A stretch of DNA of 64,000 nt, taken from contig JAHDYR010000007.1 in the NCBI GenBank assembly GCA_019828565.1, positions 967,531 through 1,031,530 on the forward strand. The letters are read 5' to 3'. The translations under genes and the position numbers were made by a program. The notes below the pieces were generated by a model, which saw nothing but the letters and a program-made list of their open reading frames with translations, made no database searches and was not told where the DNA came from. Source of the DNA: Carpediemonas membranifera (Eukaryota > Fornicata). Positions 1 through 9,361 of the stretch are shown here, in pieces. Each line of letters starts with the position of its first letter. The first letter of the stretch is position 1.

Positions 1-135
1 GCCCCCAACAAGGCCGTGTTCCTGAACATGGTCACGGTGGTGGACAAGGCGCAGGTGGAGAAGTACTGTGACGCTAGGCTGGTGAAGGCGTTACGGAAGG
101 AGGTTGGGGTTGACCCCAAGAAGCACCGCGGATAA
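1..135 (+). CDS. 3' end of an unidentified gene
   Basis: The first frame is open from base 1 to a TAA at 133-135 and gives 44 residues of a C-terminus that ends in a basic tail (DPKKHRG). The window edge cuts off the rest. I do not recognise the family. Codon use, rich in G/C at third positions, matches the neighbouring genes, and a 126-nt gap separates it from the next start codon on the same strand. Confidence 0.5.
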   Translation, partial: APNKAVFLNMVTVVDKAQVEKYCDARLVKALRKEVGVDPKKHRG

Positions 136-261
136 ATATTTTATCGTTATTCTGGGCATGGCTGTGGCTAGCTTGGAGCGTGGCGGGGTTGTCTGCTTGC
201 TGGGGTGGCTCAGAGAGCTCTTCGCATCTTAAGAGAAGCGACGCGTCGCCAAAACGTGTTA

Positions 262-1056
262 ATGAGCCTCGAAGAGCCGCCAGAACTAACAGCATTGCGC
301 AGAATGCTGATGAATGAACGCAAGAAGTCGCAAGATTGCTCTCTCGCCCTTCTTCATAAGGAAGACAAGATCAAAGCCCTAGAACGCGAGCTTAACGACG
401 CCAAGGCTACAATTCATCGCCTCATCGATGAAAACAAGCGCCTTCAAATCAAAGCAGGCATGGCCAGTGCCGTTACCCCATCCCTACCGACGCCCACGTC
501 CTCCAAGCTCGGCCTTGCCATCCGCAGCGCCCTGTCTCTTTCAGATAAGGCAGCCACCGCCGGCCAGAACCTCACTCCAACCCGCACGAGTCGGTCCAAC
601 TCCACCTCGAGTGCGGCCGACTCACTTATGGGCCGTTCGTTCGAGGACGGTTTAGAGGACGCCATCCGCCCTAGGACGCCCAGGACAAGCCACCCAACCA
701 CCCCTGAGCGAGCAGACAGACTTCTACAGACACCCCCGAGTGCATTTTCGACCTCTGGACCAATCGAACTCCCTTCAGTCGACATCCTCAAAGAACTAAT
801 CAGATCCGAGCTCGTAAGAAACGGCCTCGGGACGCATGCGGCCATGGGAAGCGAGGACTCGGCCGCCCAGGCAGCCCTGCTCTCCCTGGCTGATGATGGG
901 GAGGACGCCGAGTATGCTTCTGTTGCAGAGGGGCTTGAGCGGAAGATCAAAGCTGGCGCCGTTCATCTCACGCCGAAGCCTGAGGACTGGAAGTACAAGT
1001 CCCCTGTAAGGCGTGTGAAAAAGGCGAAGAAGGGGCCGAGGCAGGGGGCAGATTGA
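262..1056 (+). CDS. coiled-coil protein of unknown function
   Basis: This encodes a 264-residue protein from the first ATG (262); the frame is open further upstream but only with a GTG. Residues about 10-65 form a highly charged heptad-like helix (ALERELNDAKATIHRLIDEN), typical of a parallel coiled coil. The middle is Ser/Thr/Pro-rich with SP/TP sites (RTPRTSHPTTPERAD). The tail is basic (RRVKKAKKGPRQ). This layout is common in cytoskeletal or centrosomal scaffolds, but nothing specific is recognised. It lies 200 nt upstream of the gamma-tubulin-complex-like gene on the same strand. Confidence 0.6.
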   Translation: MSLEEPPELTALRRMLMNERKKSQDCSLALLHKEDKIKALERELNDAKATIHRLIDENKRLQIKAGMASAVTPSLPTPTSSKLGLAIRSALSLSDKAATAGQNLTPTRTSRSNSTSSAADSLMGRSFEDGLEDAIRPRTPRTSHPTTPERADRLLQTPPSAFSTSGPIELPSVDILKELIRSELVRNGLGTHAAMGSEDSAAQAALLSLADDGEDAEYASVAEGLERKIKAGAVHLTPKPEDWKYKSPVRRVKKAKKGPRQGAD

Positions 1057-1255
1057 CCTCGGGTGAGCAACAACTACTCCCTCCAGCTCCCTGGCGGCCC
1101 AACTTAAGGCCAGAAACGCTATGTTAAGAATGATAAGCAGGCATGCAATGTGAGTACATAAACTACTGCTATTGAGAGCTTACCACAGAGATTGGGATGA
1201 CTGACCAGCTGTTCGTTGATGACGCATTTTATGTCAAAAAACGCAAGAGCTCAAA

Positions 1256-3358
1256 ATGCTTCAACCAACGGCGGCCGAGATTGCACAAGAGGCACAGAAG
1301 AAGAGACTTGCTAGATTGAATGAGGCATATGTCAAAAGTTCCATTGCACTTTGCAATGGCTCAATATCTGACGTCGTCCGGCTCTACAGCCGCTACACGC
1401 TCACTGGATCACCACTACTGTACAGCGCCCTTCGATCAGGCATGGATAGACAGCTTTTACTGCATATTAGGCTGGCAAACAAAGCTTCAATGCAGATGCC
1501 GAGAGACACTCCTCGAGACGGAATGCCCTCCGACCCCAGCAACATTTCGAACCTCGGGGCTGTTCACACTCTACTACAGTACGTGAAAGACGCCGGCCGT
1601 GCCCGCTACATCTTCACCTGCCTCCCCCTACCCCAGCGTCGCCAGCAACGGGCCGTCATCGTCCCCACGGGCGACCAGGCCGTCGATGCATGGTGGCGCC
1701 AGGCCTCACATGACCAAAGCAGGGACCCGATACCACCAGCCATGCTGAAGACGAAGAGTGCCCGCCGTGAGGCCGAGGGTGCGTACCAGTCAGTTGTGGA
1801 CCAAATCATGCGACTCGACTCGCAAGGACGCAGGGCCAAGGTTGCAGCACTGTCTCAGCAGGTAGAGGGGGCGAAGATGAGCAGGAGGAGGCTGCGTTGG
1901 CGGCGGCACAGGCTCCAACGGCAGGCGATGCGGCTGGGCATGGTCCCGGGGGGGCTGCCGGACGAAAGCGACAGTGAGAGCGAGATTGAGGAGGAAGGAC
2001 AAGTGGAGTCCGCTGGGGCCGAGCCATTTGTCACAGTTGAGACCGAGCCGGAGCAAAGCAGGGCTGGGAGTGGGGCACTAGAGGGGGATGAGGATGATGA
2101 AAAGACGGAAGCGGCATCCGAGCAAGCTGAGGCCGATCCATTGGTTACAGTTGCTGGGGTGGGTGCGGAGTCGGGACTGGGCTCTTGCTCGGATGTCTCT
2201 TCATCCTCCTCTGCGTCATCTCGTCTCTCATCTAGTGGCTCCGTCTCCGTCTCAAACCCAGCAGACCCTGCCCCCGGCGCCGGAGTCCCGCCCATGCTGC
2301 CCGAGCTCGCCCTGCCCCAGAGCCCCATAGCCCCAGCCGACATCGCCCAGACGCTTTCGAGATGGACCGGGACGATGCGTGACATCGCCCGTGCAGCAAA
2401 CACAACACTAGTGCGGCGACTGACAGCTAATCTGTCCGATCACCTCTCAGTGTGGTTCCGGTTCGTGCTCCTAGCTGACCCGGCCGTCGCGCAGAATTAT
2501 GCCAGGACGCTGTACGTATCGCCATTCACCCCAGTCATCGAGAACCTCTCAGCCACCGCTATACACTCGACTGTGTTGACCCGACTGGGCGAGTTCGACC
2601 CAGAGTTCGACCCCGAGAACTCAGCCCTCAGCGCAGTGGTCTCCCCTCATATGGTCAGACTCGAGCTACGGCACGGGGACTCGGTCATAGGCCAGTTGGC
2701 AGGTCCTGAGCTAAGACCCAGGTTCAATTTCCCTTTGTCCAAGTTTTTTGCACATCTTCACATGCCTGGGAGCATGATCGTTACCAACGTCACGCGTCTA
2801 TCGCTTCTCATAGCCCAGGTTGAGTGTGGGCTTCGAGAGGCTGCCCTCGAGCTTGCCCGAGTCAGCTGGCGTCCGGCCCATGTCGACTCAGACGCAGTGG
2901 GTCGCACGTCCCGGAACAAGGGTCTGAAGACTGTTCGTGTGGCTCTCCATTGGATCCAGCAGTTCGCCCGAGTCCTCCTCGAGACCGTGACTCGAGAGAT
3001 TTATATCAACTCACTTGACCTGGCCCTGGCACGAATCCGGCAGGCGGAGTCTGTGGCAAACATCGACCAGACCTTTGTGGACCTCAGGTCTGAGCTTGAC
3101 GTGGTCTACTCCGAGGTAGGGGCGCCAGTACTGCCCCTTCTCATGTCTATAAGGGGACTCACCGGATTGGTCGTAGAATGGGCAAAACTGCACGAGACAG
3201 GGCATGACGGCCAGCTTGTGATGAAGCTTGGAGGTGTTCTTGAGGCCCTGAGGGCCGTGACGACCAAGGCGACTGTGCTTCAGGGTGACGTGGAGGGATG
3301 TGTCCGGATAGCCTGTGTTGACCTCAGCAGAGGGCTGGGGAGGCTGCTGGAGAGCTAG
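1256..3358 (+). CDS. divergent gamma-tubulin complex component-like protein (Spc97/Spc98 family)
   Basis: The 700-residue ORF has an acidic, low-complexity insert at about 230-330. After it, the pattern resembles the C-terminal half of gamma-tubulin complex proteins: a F-PLS-FF stretch like the family's W-P-L-S signature near residue 493, a long helix (RLSLLIAQVECGLREA), then LKTVRVALHWIQQFARVLLE and a helix ending near a DQTFVDLRSELD segment, matching the family's helical-bundle order. Family members nucleate microtubules with gamma-tubulin at basal bodies or spindle poles. The assignment rests on pattern recognition, not alignment, and the N-terminal GRIP1 half is not recognisable. An unrelated helical-bundle protein remains possible. 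Confidence 0.4.
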   Translation: MLQPTAAEIAQEAQKKRLARLNEAYVKSSIALCNGSISDVVRLYSRYTLTGSPLLYSALRSGMDRQLLLHIRLANKASMQMPRDTPRDGMPSDPSNISNLGAVHTLLQYVKDAGRARYIFTCLPLPQRRQQRAVIVPTGDQAVDAWWRQASHDQSRDPIPPAMLKTKSARREAEGAYQSVVDQIMRLDSQGRRAKVAALSQQVEGAKMSRRRLRWRRHRLQRQAMRLGMVPGGLPDESDSESEIEEEGQVESAGAEPFVTVETEPEQSRAGSGALEGDEDDEKTEAASEQAEADPLVTVAGVGAESGLGSCSDVSSSSSASSRLSSSGSVSVSNPADPAPGAGVPPMLPELALPQSPIAPADIAQTLSRWTGTMRDIARAANTTLVRRLTANLSDHLSVWFRFVLLADPAVAQNYARTLYVSPFTPVIENLSATAIHSTVLTRLGEFDPEFDPENSALSAVVSPHMVRLELRHGDSVIGQLAGPELRPRFNFPLSKFFAHLHMPGSMIVTNVTRLSLLIAQVECGLREAALELARVSWRPAHVDSDAVGRTSRNKGLKTVRVALHWIQQFARVLLETVTREIYINSLDLALARIRQAESVANIDQTFVDLRSELDVVYSEVGAPVLPLLMSIRGLTGLVVEWAKLHETGHDGQLVMKLGGVLEALRAVTTKATVLQGDVEGCVRIACVDLSRGLGRLLES

Positions 3359-3624
3359 AAATGTATGATTGTTGCCTCTGAATTTTGTAGAGCTGGCGCG
3401 TTGTCAGTTTTAAAAGTGCGCACTTGTTCTTGGTGATCAGAGCGGGAAACCAATGGCGGATGCTTAGAGAGCCTTGTAATGTCCAAGCCCGGTCTCTCTC
3501 TTGATTCCACAAGCAGAAGATTGGTGGAAGATCCTGGCGCGACTTTGCGCAGTTTCGCGCCACAATTCCCAAGCCGCGCGAAAGTGCAATGCCTGTATTC
3601 ACAAGCCTTAGCGGTGAGAAAACC

Positions 3625-4296
3625 ATGCAATCGAAGCTCCTTATCGTTGAGGGCAACATTGGTGCTGGAAAAAGCACCGTTTGCGCTTCCCTCAGCAACA
3701 CACTTGGCTTCCGCATCTTTGAGGAGCCCGTGAAGAGCAATCCGTACCTAGAGGACTTTTATAAGGATCCACACCGCATTGCTCCCATCATGCAGCGCTG
3801 GCTATTCGAGCAGCGCCTCGCTACCTACAAGGAGGCTGTCCAGCACATCGAGGAAACAGGCCAAGGCGTCATCCTCGACAGATCCGTCTTCAGCGACTGG
3901 GCCTTCGCTTACCAATCCCTCGTTGATGGCTTCTTCACCGAGCAGCAATACGAGGAGTACCAGACGATGCGGGAGGTCGCCCTGAGAGGACTTCCCCTCC
4001 CCACGATGTGCATCTACCTCGACGTCAGCCCCGAGCAGTGTCTCTACCGCATCACACAGCTCCGCAAGCGCGAGTGCGAGGCGGGCATGCCCATTGAATA
4101 CCTCAGGGGTCTGGACGCGTCACACGCCATGCTCCTCGATGACCTCGAGAAGGTCGGGATTGAGGTGCTCCGGGTCGACTGGGAATCCTTTGGGGACATC
4201 GAGCCCATTGAGAAAAGCGTGCAGCGGACGCCTCTGAACACCAGGCTCTGGGGTGTTGACCGCGGCCGTGTTCCCCGTACCACGCTGTTCGTGTAG
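3625..4296 (+). CDS. dNK: deoxynucleoside kinase
   Basis: This encodes a 223-residue protein of the dCK/dGK/TK2 deoxynucleoside kinase family, which transfers phosphate from ATP to salvaged deoxynucleosides. The P-loop GNIGAGKST lies near the N-terminus, the DRS motif (LDRSVFSDWAF) matches the ERS/DRS catalytic loop, and an arginine-rich LID region (RITQLRKRECE) follows. An EEPVKSNPYL segment matches the substrate-pocket region. Length fits the family (about 200-260). An in-frame ATG at 3589 would add 12 residues; the one at 3625 puts the P-loop near the N-terminus as is usual. With the aldolase gene at 9362 it suggests a deoxynucleoside salvage economy. Substrate specificity cannot be read by eye. 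Confidence 0.9.
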   Translation: MQSKLLIVEGNIGAGKSTVCASLSNTLGFRIFEEPVKSNPYLEDFYKDPHRIAPIMQRWLFEQRLATYKEAVQHIEETGQGVILDRSVFSDWAFAYQSLVDGFFTEQQYEEYQTMREVALRGLPLPTMCIYLDVSPEQCLYRITQLRKRECEAGMPIEYLRGLDASHAMLLDDLEKVGIEVLRVDWESFGDIEPIEKSVQRTPLNTRLWGVDRGRVPRTTLFV

Positions 4297-4410
4297 ATAG
4301 CAAGCTGATAAATGTATATTATCATTGGTCTGGTTATTCTGCAGATTCCTAGAAATGAACACATCAAATGTGGGCATTTTAAGGTCTTCGACACTGAAAA
4401 CTGCAAAGCA

Positions 4411-5299
4411 ATGCAAGTAGATGACGTCGAGATCAGAGACGTATACGCCTCTAATTTAGAGAAAGAGTTTGCTAATATGATCGAAGTTTCGAAGACACAT
4501 CCCTTCATAGCGATGGTTTGTACAATTTTTGCCCTTTATGCAGGATACGGAGTTCCCAGGCGCAATTTACCGCCCTCCAAACAATGCCACGTCAATGCAG
4601 CTGTATCAAAACCTCTGTGCGAATGTGAATGACCTGAAAATCATCCAGCTTGGTGTGTCGCTGCACAACTCGGCCGGGCAGCCCGCCACGCCCTGCGGAT
4701 GCTGGCAATTCAACTTCAAGTTCGATTTGAACAGTGATCCTCACGACAGACCCTCCATTGAACTCCTCCAGGAGGCTGGGATCGACTTTGACTTGTTCGC
4801 CAAGGACGGCATCGATGTGCTCCGCTTCTCATATCTCCTGATGGGCTCCGGCCTAGTCTGCAACCCCGCAGTGCACTGGATTGCCTTCCATTCGTCGTAC
4901 GACTTCCTGTACCTCACTCGCGTCCTCGTTCACGGAGCCCTGCCCACAACGAACTCCGGCCGGCTCTTTGAGATGCTCCGCGACTACTTCCCCTCATTCT
5001 ATGACGTCAAGCACATCATGCGGGCGGCCAAGAGCTGGTCTGGCGGCCTGGACCGGCTGGCATCGGATATGAACATCCCTCGAGTCGGTCCGACTCACCA
5101 GGCTGGGTCGGACGCGCTGCTGACGGGCAAGGTCTTCTTCTTCATGGCCTGGGACTTGCACGCCGAGCCCCACACCCTCGACAACGTCCTCGGCGTCTAC
5201 CGAGGGCACAGCTACGGCCTGCATAGCGTCGGGGATCACGTGCAGACGTTCTACCCGCCCAACAGCATCCAGGGCACACCCGTCCGGCCTATATCATAG
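4411..5299 (+). CDS. CAF1: CCR4-NOT complex deadenylase Caf1 (CNOT7/POP2)
   Basis: Two exons (4411-4515 and 4544-5299) encode 286 residues, close to human CNOT7 (285). It is a DEDD-type 3'-5' exoribonuclease that shortens mRNA poly(A) tails in the cytoplasm. The splice joins HPFIAM to DTEFPG, rebuilding the family's first catalytic motif with its Asp and Glu. CWQFNFKFDL, SSYDFLYL (third acid) and HQAGSDALLT (His plus fourth Asp) follow in order, so the active site is complete. Without removing the 28-nt intron the frame is lost. The N-terminal EIRDVYASNLEKEF matches the conserved opening of the family, which fixes the start. Confidence 0.95.
4516..4543 (+). other. 28-nt spliceosomal intron in CAF1
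   Basis: Donor GTTTGT, acceptor GCAG, phase 0. It is required to join the DTEFPG motif in frame. Confidence 0.93.
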
Positions 5300-5567
5300 A
5301 TCACTCGGCCGCACACCCTTGATTGTAAAGCGCAGCTCCAGCAAGCTTTTTTTGGCGATTTACGTTGAATGTATCTTGAGAAATCTGCGTAGAAGAAACA
5401 ATCACGTCGAAAACACATGGGAAATCTTGGTAGTTCTCTCTCTGTTGATCCTAACGCTGGTGGCCCCCCTACTAGCAACGCAATTCGTGTTGAGCCCGTT
5501 TTCGTGAGGCCCGAGCCCTCGGAGATCGAGCCACTCAGAACCGGTGGATTCTAACATCAGTAAAGCA

Positions 5568-5871
5568 ATGCACTGGTAATTGGGGCATTTGTTTGCATCA
5601 CAGTTCCACTTTTCTGCCCATTCTGAATGATTGTACGGAGTGTTTTTTCCAGACCTCACATTATTGGCTCAATCTTGACCTAGCGCTGCCGGATTCCCGG
5701 CCAGAACTGGCTCAGATCGGTCGGCCCAGAGCCGATCTCACATCGTGGACTGGCAACAACAGGATCAGCCAGGCGGGGCAACGAGTGTCGGCAAGAAAGT
5801 CAAGGACCGGAAGCGTTTACCGATTGGTGCAAGCCGCAAGGCCCCTCACATATTGTTCGTACCTTAGCTAG
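5568..5871 (+). CDS. possible small spliced gene with Cys-rich N-terminus
   Basis: An ATG at 5568 opens a short exon (5568-5575). After removal of a 28-nt GTAATT...ACAG intron (5576-5603) it continues in frame to a stop at 5871, giving 91 residues that start MHCSTFLPILNDCTECFF. The C-x(2)-C pair behind a FLP motif faintly recalls AN1-type zinc fingers, but the rest does not match. Support is the intron's exact 28-nt length and GT/AG ends, like verified introns here. Another frame (5417-5554, starting MGNLGSS) is also open, so a different gene model is possible. Confidence 0.3.
5576..5603 (+). other. candidate 28-nt intron
   Basis: Donor GTAATT and acceptor ACAG, the same length as the CAF1 and Rpt4 introns. 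The flanking coding sequence is not confirmed. Confidence 0.4.
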
Positions 5872-5913
5872 CCCAGCCCAACCTGTGGCTCCGTAGTTCA
5901 TGGCGCGGTGTTG

Positions 5914-6153
5914 TCATCGGGCAATCCCCTCCATGATCGATGACATCATGGTCTTTGACCAGCTTAGGGCCCGCTTGTTGTTGCAACCCTTCTTGTACGT
6001 GGGCCGGCCAGCCACCCGACCGCCACGGTATTTCTCGCGACCCACCCAAACGGTCACAGCAACAGAGACCCCGTCTGTCTTCACAGAGAGCACTCTGCGG
6101 AGCTTGGTGATGTCACCGTGATCACGCTCGTATCTATCAACCTGCTCAGTGGT
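5914..6153 (-). CDS. unidentified minus-strand ORF without ATG
   Basis: An open frame of about 79 codons begins just after a TAG at the end of a CTAG acceptor-like sequence and ends at TGA 5914-5916. It encodes a plausible mixed sequence (TKLRRVLSVKTDG, REKYRGGRVAGRP). No upstream ATG is in frame, so it may be the last exon of a spliced gene or a gene remnant. No family is recognised. Confidence 0.3.
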   Translation of the reverse strand, partial: TTEQVDRYERDHGDITKLRRVLSVKTDGVSVAVTVWVGREKYRGGRVAGRPTYKKGCNNKRALSWSKTMMSSIMEGIAR

Positions 6154-6261
6154 CTAGTTCTTAGTTGCTGACCAATTCCGATGACATGCTGCTGGCGCGA
6201 AGAGGCATGAACTTCGCGATCAATACCTTAATCATTTGATGTGTGTCAAACGAAGCGAAAC

Positions 6262-7484
6262 ATGGCAAACCGTGAAGAACTGATCCAGAGCTATTTAGAC
6301 GCTACTCGTGATCACGAAGCGGCGTCAGATAGACTGAAGCAAAGTTCGTTGCTCTACACATTCTCATATAGTCAGAAAGGAGAAGAGTGAGCTTGACCGC
6401 GACTACCAGCTCAGCGAGATGCACATTAACGCCCTCCAAAGTGTTGGGCAACTTATAGGCGAGATCCTCCGCAAGATTGATGACGATCAGTGTTCGTATC
6501 ACCGAGTATTCTCACCCAGACATTGTCAAGGCAACGCACGGGCAAAAGTACCTCGTCAACGCCCGAAAGAAGGTAGAAGCCGAGCTCCTCCGCGAGGGAA
6601 CCCGTGTAGCTCTGGATATGCAGACGTACACGATCATGCGGGCACTCCCCCGCGAGGTTGACCCGACAGTTTTCCACATGCTCCACGAGGACCCTGGGGA
6701 CATCCAGTACGACCAGATCGGCGGCCTCGACGAGCAGCTGGAGCAAGTCCGCGAGGTCATCGACCTGCCCCTCTCCGAGCCGGAGTTGTTCAAGAACGTC
6801 GGGATTCGGCCCCCCAAGGGTGTCCTGCTGTACGGCCCGCCGGGCACGGGTAAGACGCTGATAGCCAGGGCACTCGCGCATAACGTCAAGGCCAATTTCC
6901 TCAAGATCGTCGCCTCGTCCATCATTCAGAAGTACATTGGCGAGTCACCACGAATCATCCGAGAGATCTTCGCATACGCCAAGGAGCACGAGCCAGCGAT
7001 CGTATTTATCGATGAGATCGACGCCATCGGCGGTCGTCGTCTGAGCGACGGCACATCGACCGACCGCGAGGTCCAGCGCACGCTCATGGAGCTCCTCAAC
7101 CAGCTTGACGGCTTCGACGATCTGGGCCAGGTGAAGGTCGTGTTCGCGACCAACCGGCCCGACATCCTCGACCCCGCCCTTCTCCGTCCCGGCCGACTCG
7201 ACCGGAAGATCGAGATCGGGCTCCCCAACGAGGCGGGTCGGAAGCACATCCTGGCCATCCACTCGAGTAAGATGCACCTGGCCCCCGGGATTGACTGGGC
7301 GCCCATCGTCAAGGCCTCCGACGGCTTCAACGGGGCCGATCTCCGCAACGTCTGCACCGAGGCCGGAATGTGCGCCATCCGGGACGAGAGGGGCGTGATC
7401 GAGCAGGGCGACCTACTCAAGGCTGTGCGGAAACTCGGGGACTCCAAGAAGCTGGAGACGGCGCTGAAGTATGAGAAGGTTTAG
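6262..7484 (+). CDS. RPT4: 26S proteasome regulatory ATPase subunit Rpt4 (PSMC6)
   Basis: Three exons (6262-6343, 6372-6491, 6520-7484) encode 388 residues, close to human PSMC6 (389). The protein is one of six AAA+ ATPases in the 19S base that unfold substrates for the proteasome. The N-terminal coiled coil leads into [13 protein letters not shown], the OB domain ([12 protein letters not shown]...[15 protein letters not shown]), Walker A GPPGTGKT, Walker [15 protein letters not shown], sensor ATNRPD, and arginine fingers [10 protein letters not shown]. The HEDPG and [16 protein letters not shown] segments single out Rpt4. Both introns are 28 nt and are needed for continuity. Adjacent genes show no operon-like overlap. 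Confidence 0.97.
6344..6371 (+). other. 28-nt intron 1 of RPT4
   Basis: Donor GTTCGT, acceptor ATAG. It splits an Ile codon and restores the coiled-coil reading frame. Confidence 0.93.
6492..6519 (+). other. 28-nt intron 2 of RPT4
   Basis: Donor GTTCGT, acceptor CCAG. It splits a Tyr codon, and the splice gives DDQ-YIVKATHG as expected for Rpt4. Confidence 0.93.
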
Positions 7485-7633
7485 GCGATGGGACATAAAA
7501 TGCGATGTAGGTACATTTATTGCCGGGTGGGAGAGGCCCAGTATGCCGTCCGAGTCGAGCCTTCATTGGTGACCCTGACCACTTCACGAACTTCACAAAG
7601 TCCTCGATCCCCAAAAGTTCCACCACCCGTACA

Positions 7634-8105
7634 ATGTTCTCAGACAACTCAAAGGTCAGAAAGACGTTTGCGGAGCTAAAAAAAGTCCCCAGTGAAGATG
7701 ACGAGAAGATCATGAAGCCCATTCATCTCAAACTGGGCCGCGGGCTTCAGTTCCAGCACCATCCAGCGCTCAAGGGCTGGCAGAACGGTATGTACACGCT
7801 ATCTTTGCGTATCTCACTCAGAAACAGAGTCTCAGCCAGTGAAGCTGGAGGAAATGAAGGAAGAAATCCGCGGTGAATGCCGCGCCCTCCGCACGGAGTA
7901 CCAGGATCTCGTCGACACCGTAGACCACCTCAGAGCCCATGTACTGGGCCAGATTGATTACTTTGACCGGCTCCACGCCTTCGCCGCCCAGTTCCCAGAG
8001 ACCCTGCCCCGTCCCGTGGCCGCGGACAAGTATGATGAGTTCAGGATGCCCGACTCGGACATGGCCCGCGTCCCCGAAAGCATGATGAAGATCACACTGG
8101 CCTAG
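7634..8105 (+). CDS. small helical protein of unknown function
   Basis: Two exons (7634-7787 and 7822-8105) encode 145 residues after removal of a 34-nt intron. The first half is basic (SKVRKTFAELKKV). The second is a charged amphipathic helix (MKEEIRGECRALRTEYQDLV) followed by a conserved-looking block (LHAFAAQFPETLPRPVA). The frame is open upstream to 7520 but with no ATG before 7634. No family is recognised; length and shape suit a small coiled-coil subunit of a larger complex. Confidence 0.6.
7788..7821 (+). other. 34-nt intron
   Basis: Donor GTATGT, acceptor TCAG. It joins the two coding frames of the small helical protein in phase 1. Confidence 0.75.
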
Positions 8106-8568
8106 GTTTGTCATGGGTGAGGGATGGGGCCCTGTTGGGGCAGCGTGCGATGACGGGTCATGGGTCATGACTCATGGTTGAGACAGCTGCGATCATGCGT
8201 AAGAATGTTATAAAGCTGCAAGCTTCTGTGTGACATGGTTCATGTCTCCTGAACCAGGTTGACAAAGATCGATCGTTCCTGGTGACGAAGTCGGCCGAGA
8301 AATCGTTGTATCATGCAATACTATGATAATAGCGTGGGGTTCAGACCATTGTAGCAAACTCCATCAATTGTACGACTCTTGATCATGACCTTTACGATCA
8401 TGGTCGACGAGGAAATCCCACCAAAAACGTGTTCCTACAGACTAAATACCATTTATGTTCGTGAATACAGGAGAGGAACCGTATGTCTGCCGTAATAGCT
8501 GTATTCCTCTCACAGTCGCTTCAAGTTGCATAAAAAAAACTGGCATCGAAGGAACGTGCGCTTGAACT
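8106..8568. other. intergenic spacer, nothing recognised
   Basis: An AT-richer 463-nt stretch without a coding frame supported by composition. It precedes the uL15 start and should hold that gene's promoter, but I see no motif I can name. Confidence 0.5.
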
Positions 8569-9040
8569 ATGCCTACTGTTGCTCACAAGTCGCGTAAGCA
8601 CCGCGGTCAGGTTTCTGCTGGTCACGGCCGTGTTGGCCGTGCTCGCAAGCATCCCGGCGGTCACGGTAACGCTGGTGGCCTCACTCACCACCGTACTCTC
8701 TTCGATCGGTTCGTTTTCTTGACGATTATACTTACAAAGCTACCACCCCCACTACTTCGGCAAGCTCGGCATGCGCCACCTTCACATGCTCAAGAACCGC
8801 GATTTCTGCCCTACCGTGAACATTGAGAAGCTTCTCACTCTTGTCCCCGAGGAGGTTCGCGAGAAGGCTCTCGCTGGCACCCCCGAGAACGCTCTCGTTC
8901 TTGACGTTACCCAGCACGGTGCTTTCAAGGTCCTTGGCAAGGGCAACCTTCCCTGCCCCCTTATTGTCCGCGCCCGTTTCTTCTCTCAGCAGGCTGAGCA
9001 GAAGATCCTCGCTGCCGGCGGCCGCTGCGAGATCCTCTAA
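8569..9040 (+). CDS. RPL27A: 60S ribosomal protein uL15 (L27A/L28)
   Basis: Exons 8569-8708 and 8740-9040 encode 146 residues, the normal length for eukaryotic uL15. The signature [15 protein letters not shown], then [10 protein letters not shown] and, across the splice, [15 protein letters not shown] are diagnostic. The C-terminal block [19 protein letters not shown] is also typical. It is a structural protein of the large ribosomal subunit in the cytoplasm. The intron is 31 nt. Confidence 0.97.
8709..8739 (+). other. 31-nt intron in uL15
   Basis: Donor GTTCGT, acceptor AAAG. It splits an Arg codon and is required to continue into YHPHYFGK. Confidence 0.92.
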
Positions 9041-9361
9041 ACGGATGGCATAAACCCAATGCCCGTCTGGTGCGTAAAGATTTTTGGTGATCAGTTGAGC
9101 GAGCAGAATGGGGTATGGAAGGTTTCTCGGTCAGAACGTCAGCCGTAGTCACAAAGAGCCGCCCAATTGCTGAACTCATTGACTTTCTTTCCTTTACTGC
9201 GAGATTACGGCCAGAATGCTCAGAGGGCGCGACTCCCGCCACCCCGACCTGCACCGACAGCGGGGCAGGCCAGTTGCCCGCCGCTCAATGATCTGGCGCC
9301 CATGGACCTGTTATATACAGTCGCTTAACGTCGTAAAGAAGAAGATCCAAATCGCGATCTG
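9041..9361. other. intergenic spacer, nothing recognised
   Basis: A 321-nt gap between uL15 and the aldolase. The short ORFs in it lack coding character, and no RNA gene or named motif was seen. Confidence 0.4.

Noticed and set aside
444-950. Long minus-strand ORF opposite the coiled-coil gene
   Set aside because: Antisense shadow of a GC-rich gene; the plus-strand frame has the coherent coiled-coil pattern.
5914-6153. Relation to the small basic ORF of the giant element (shared PTYK segment)
   Set aside because: Only a few residues (G/H-P-T-Y-K) match; this is too short to support homology.
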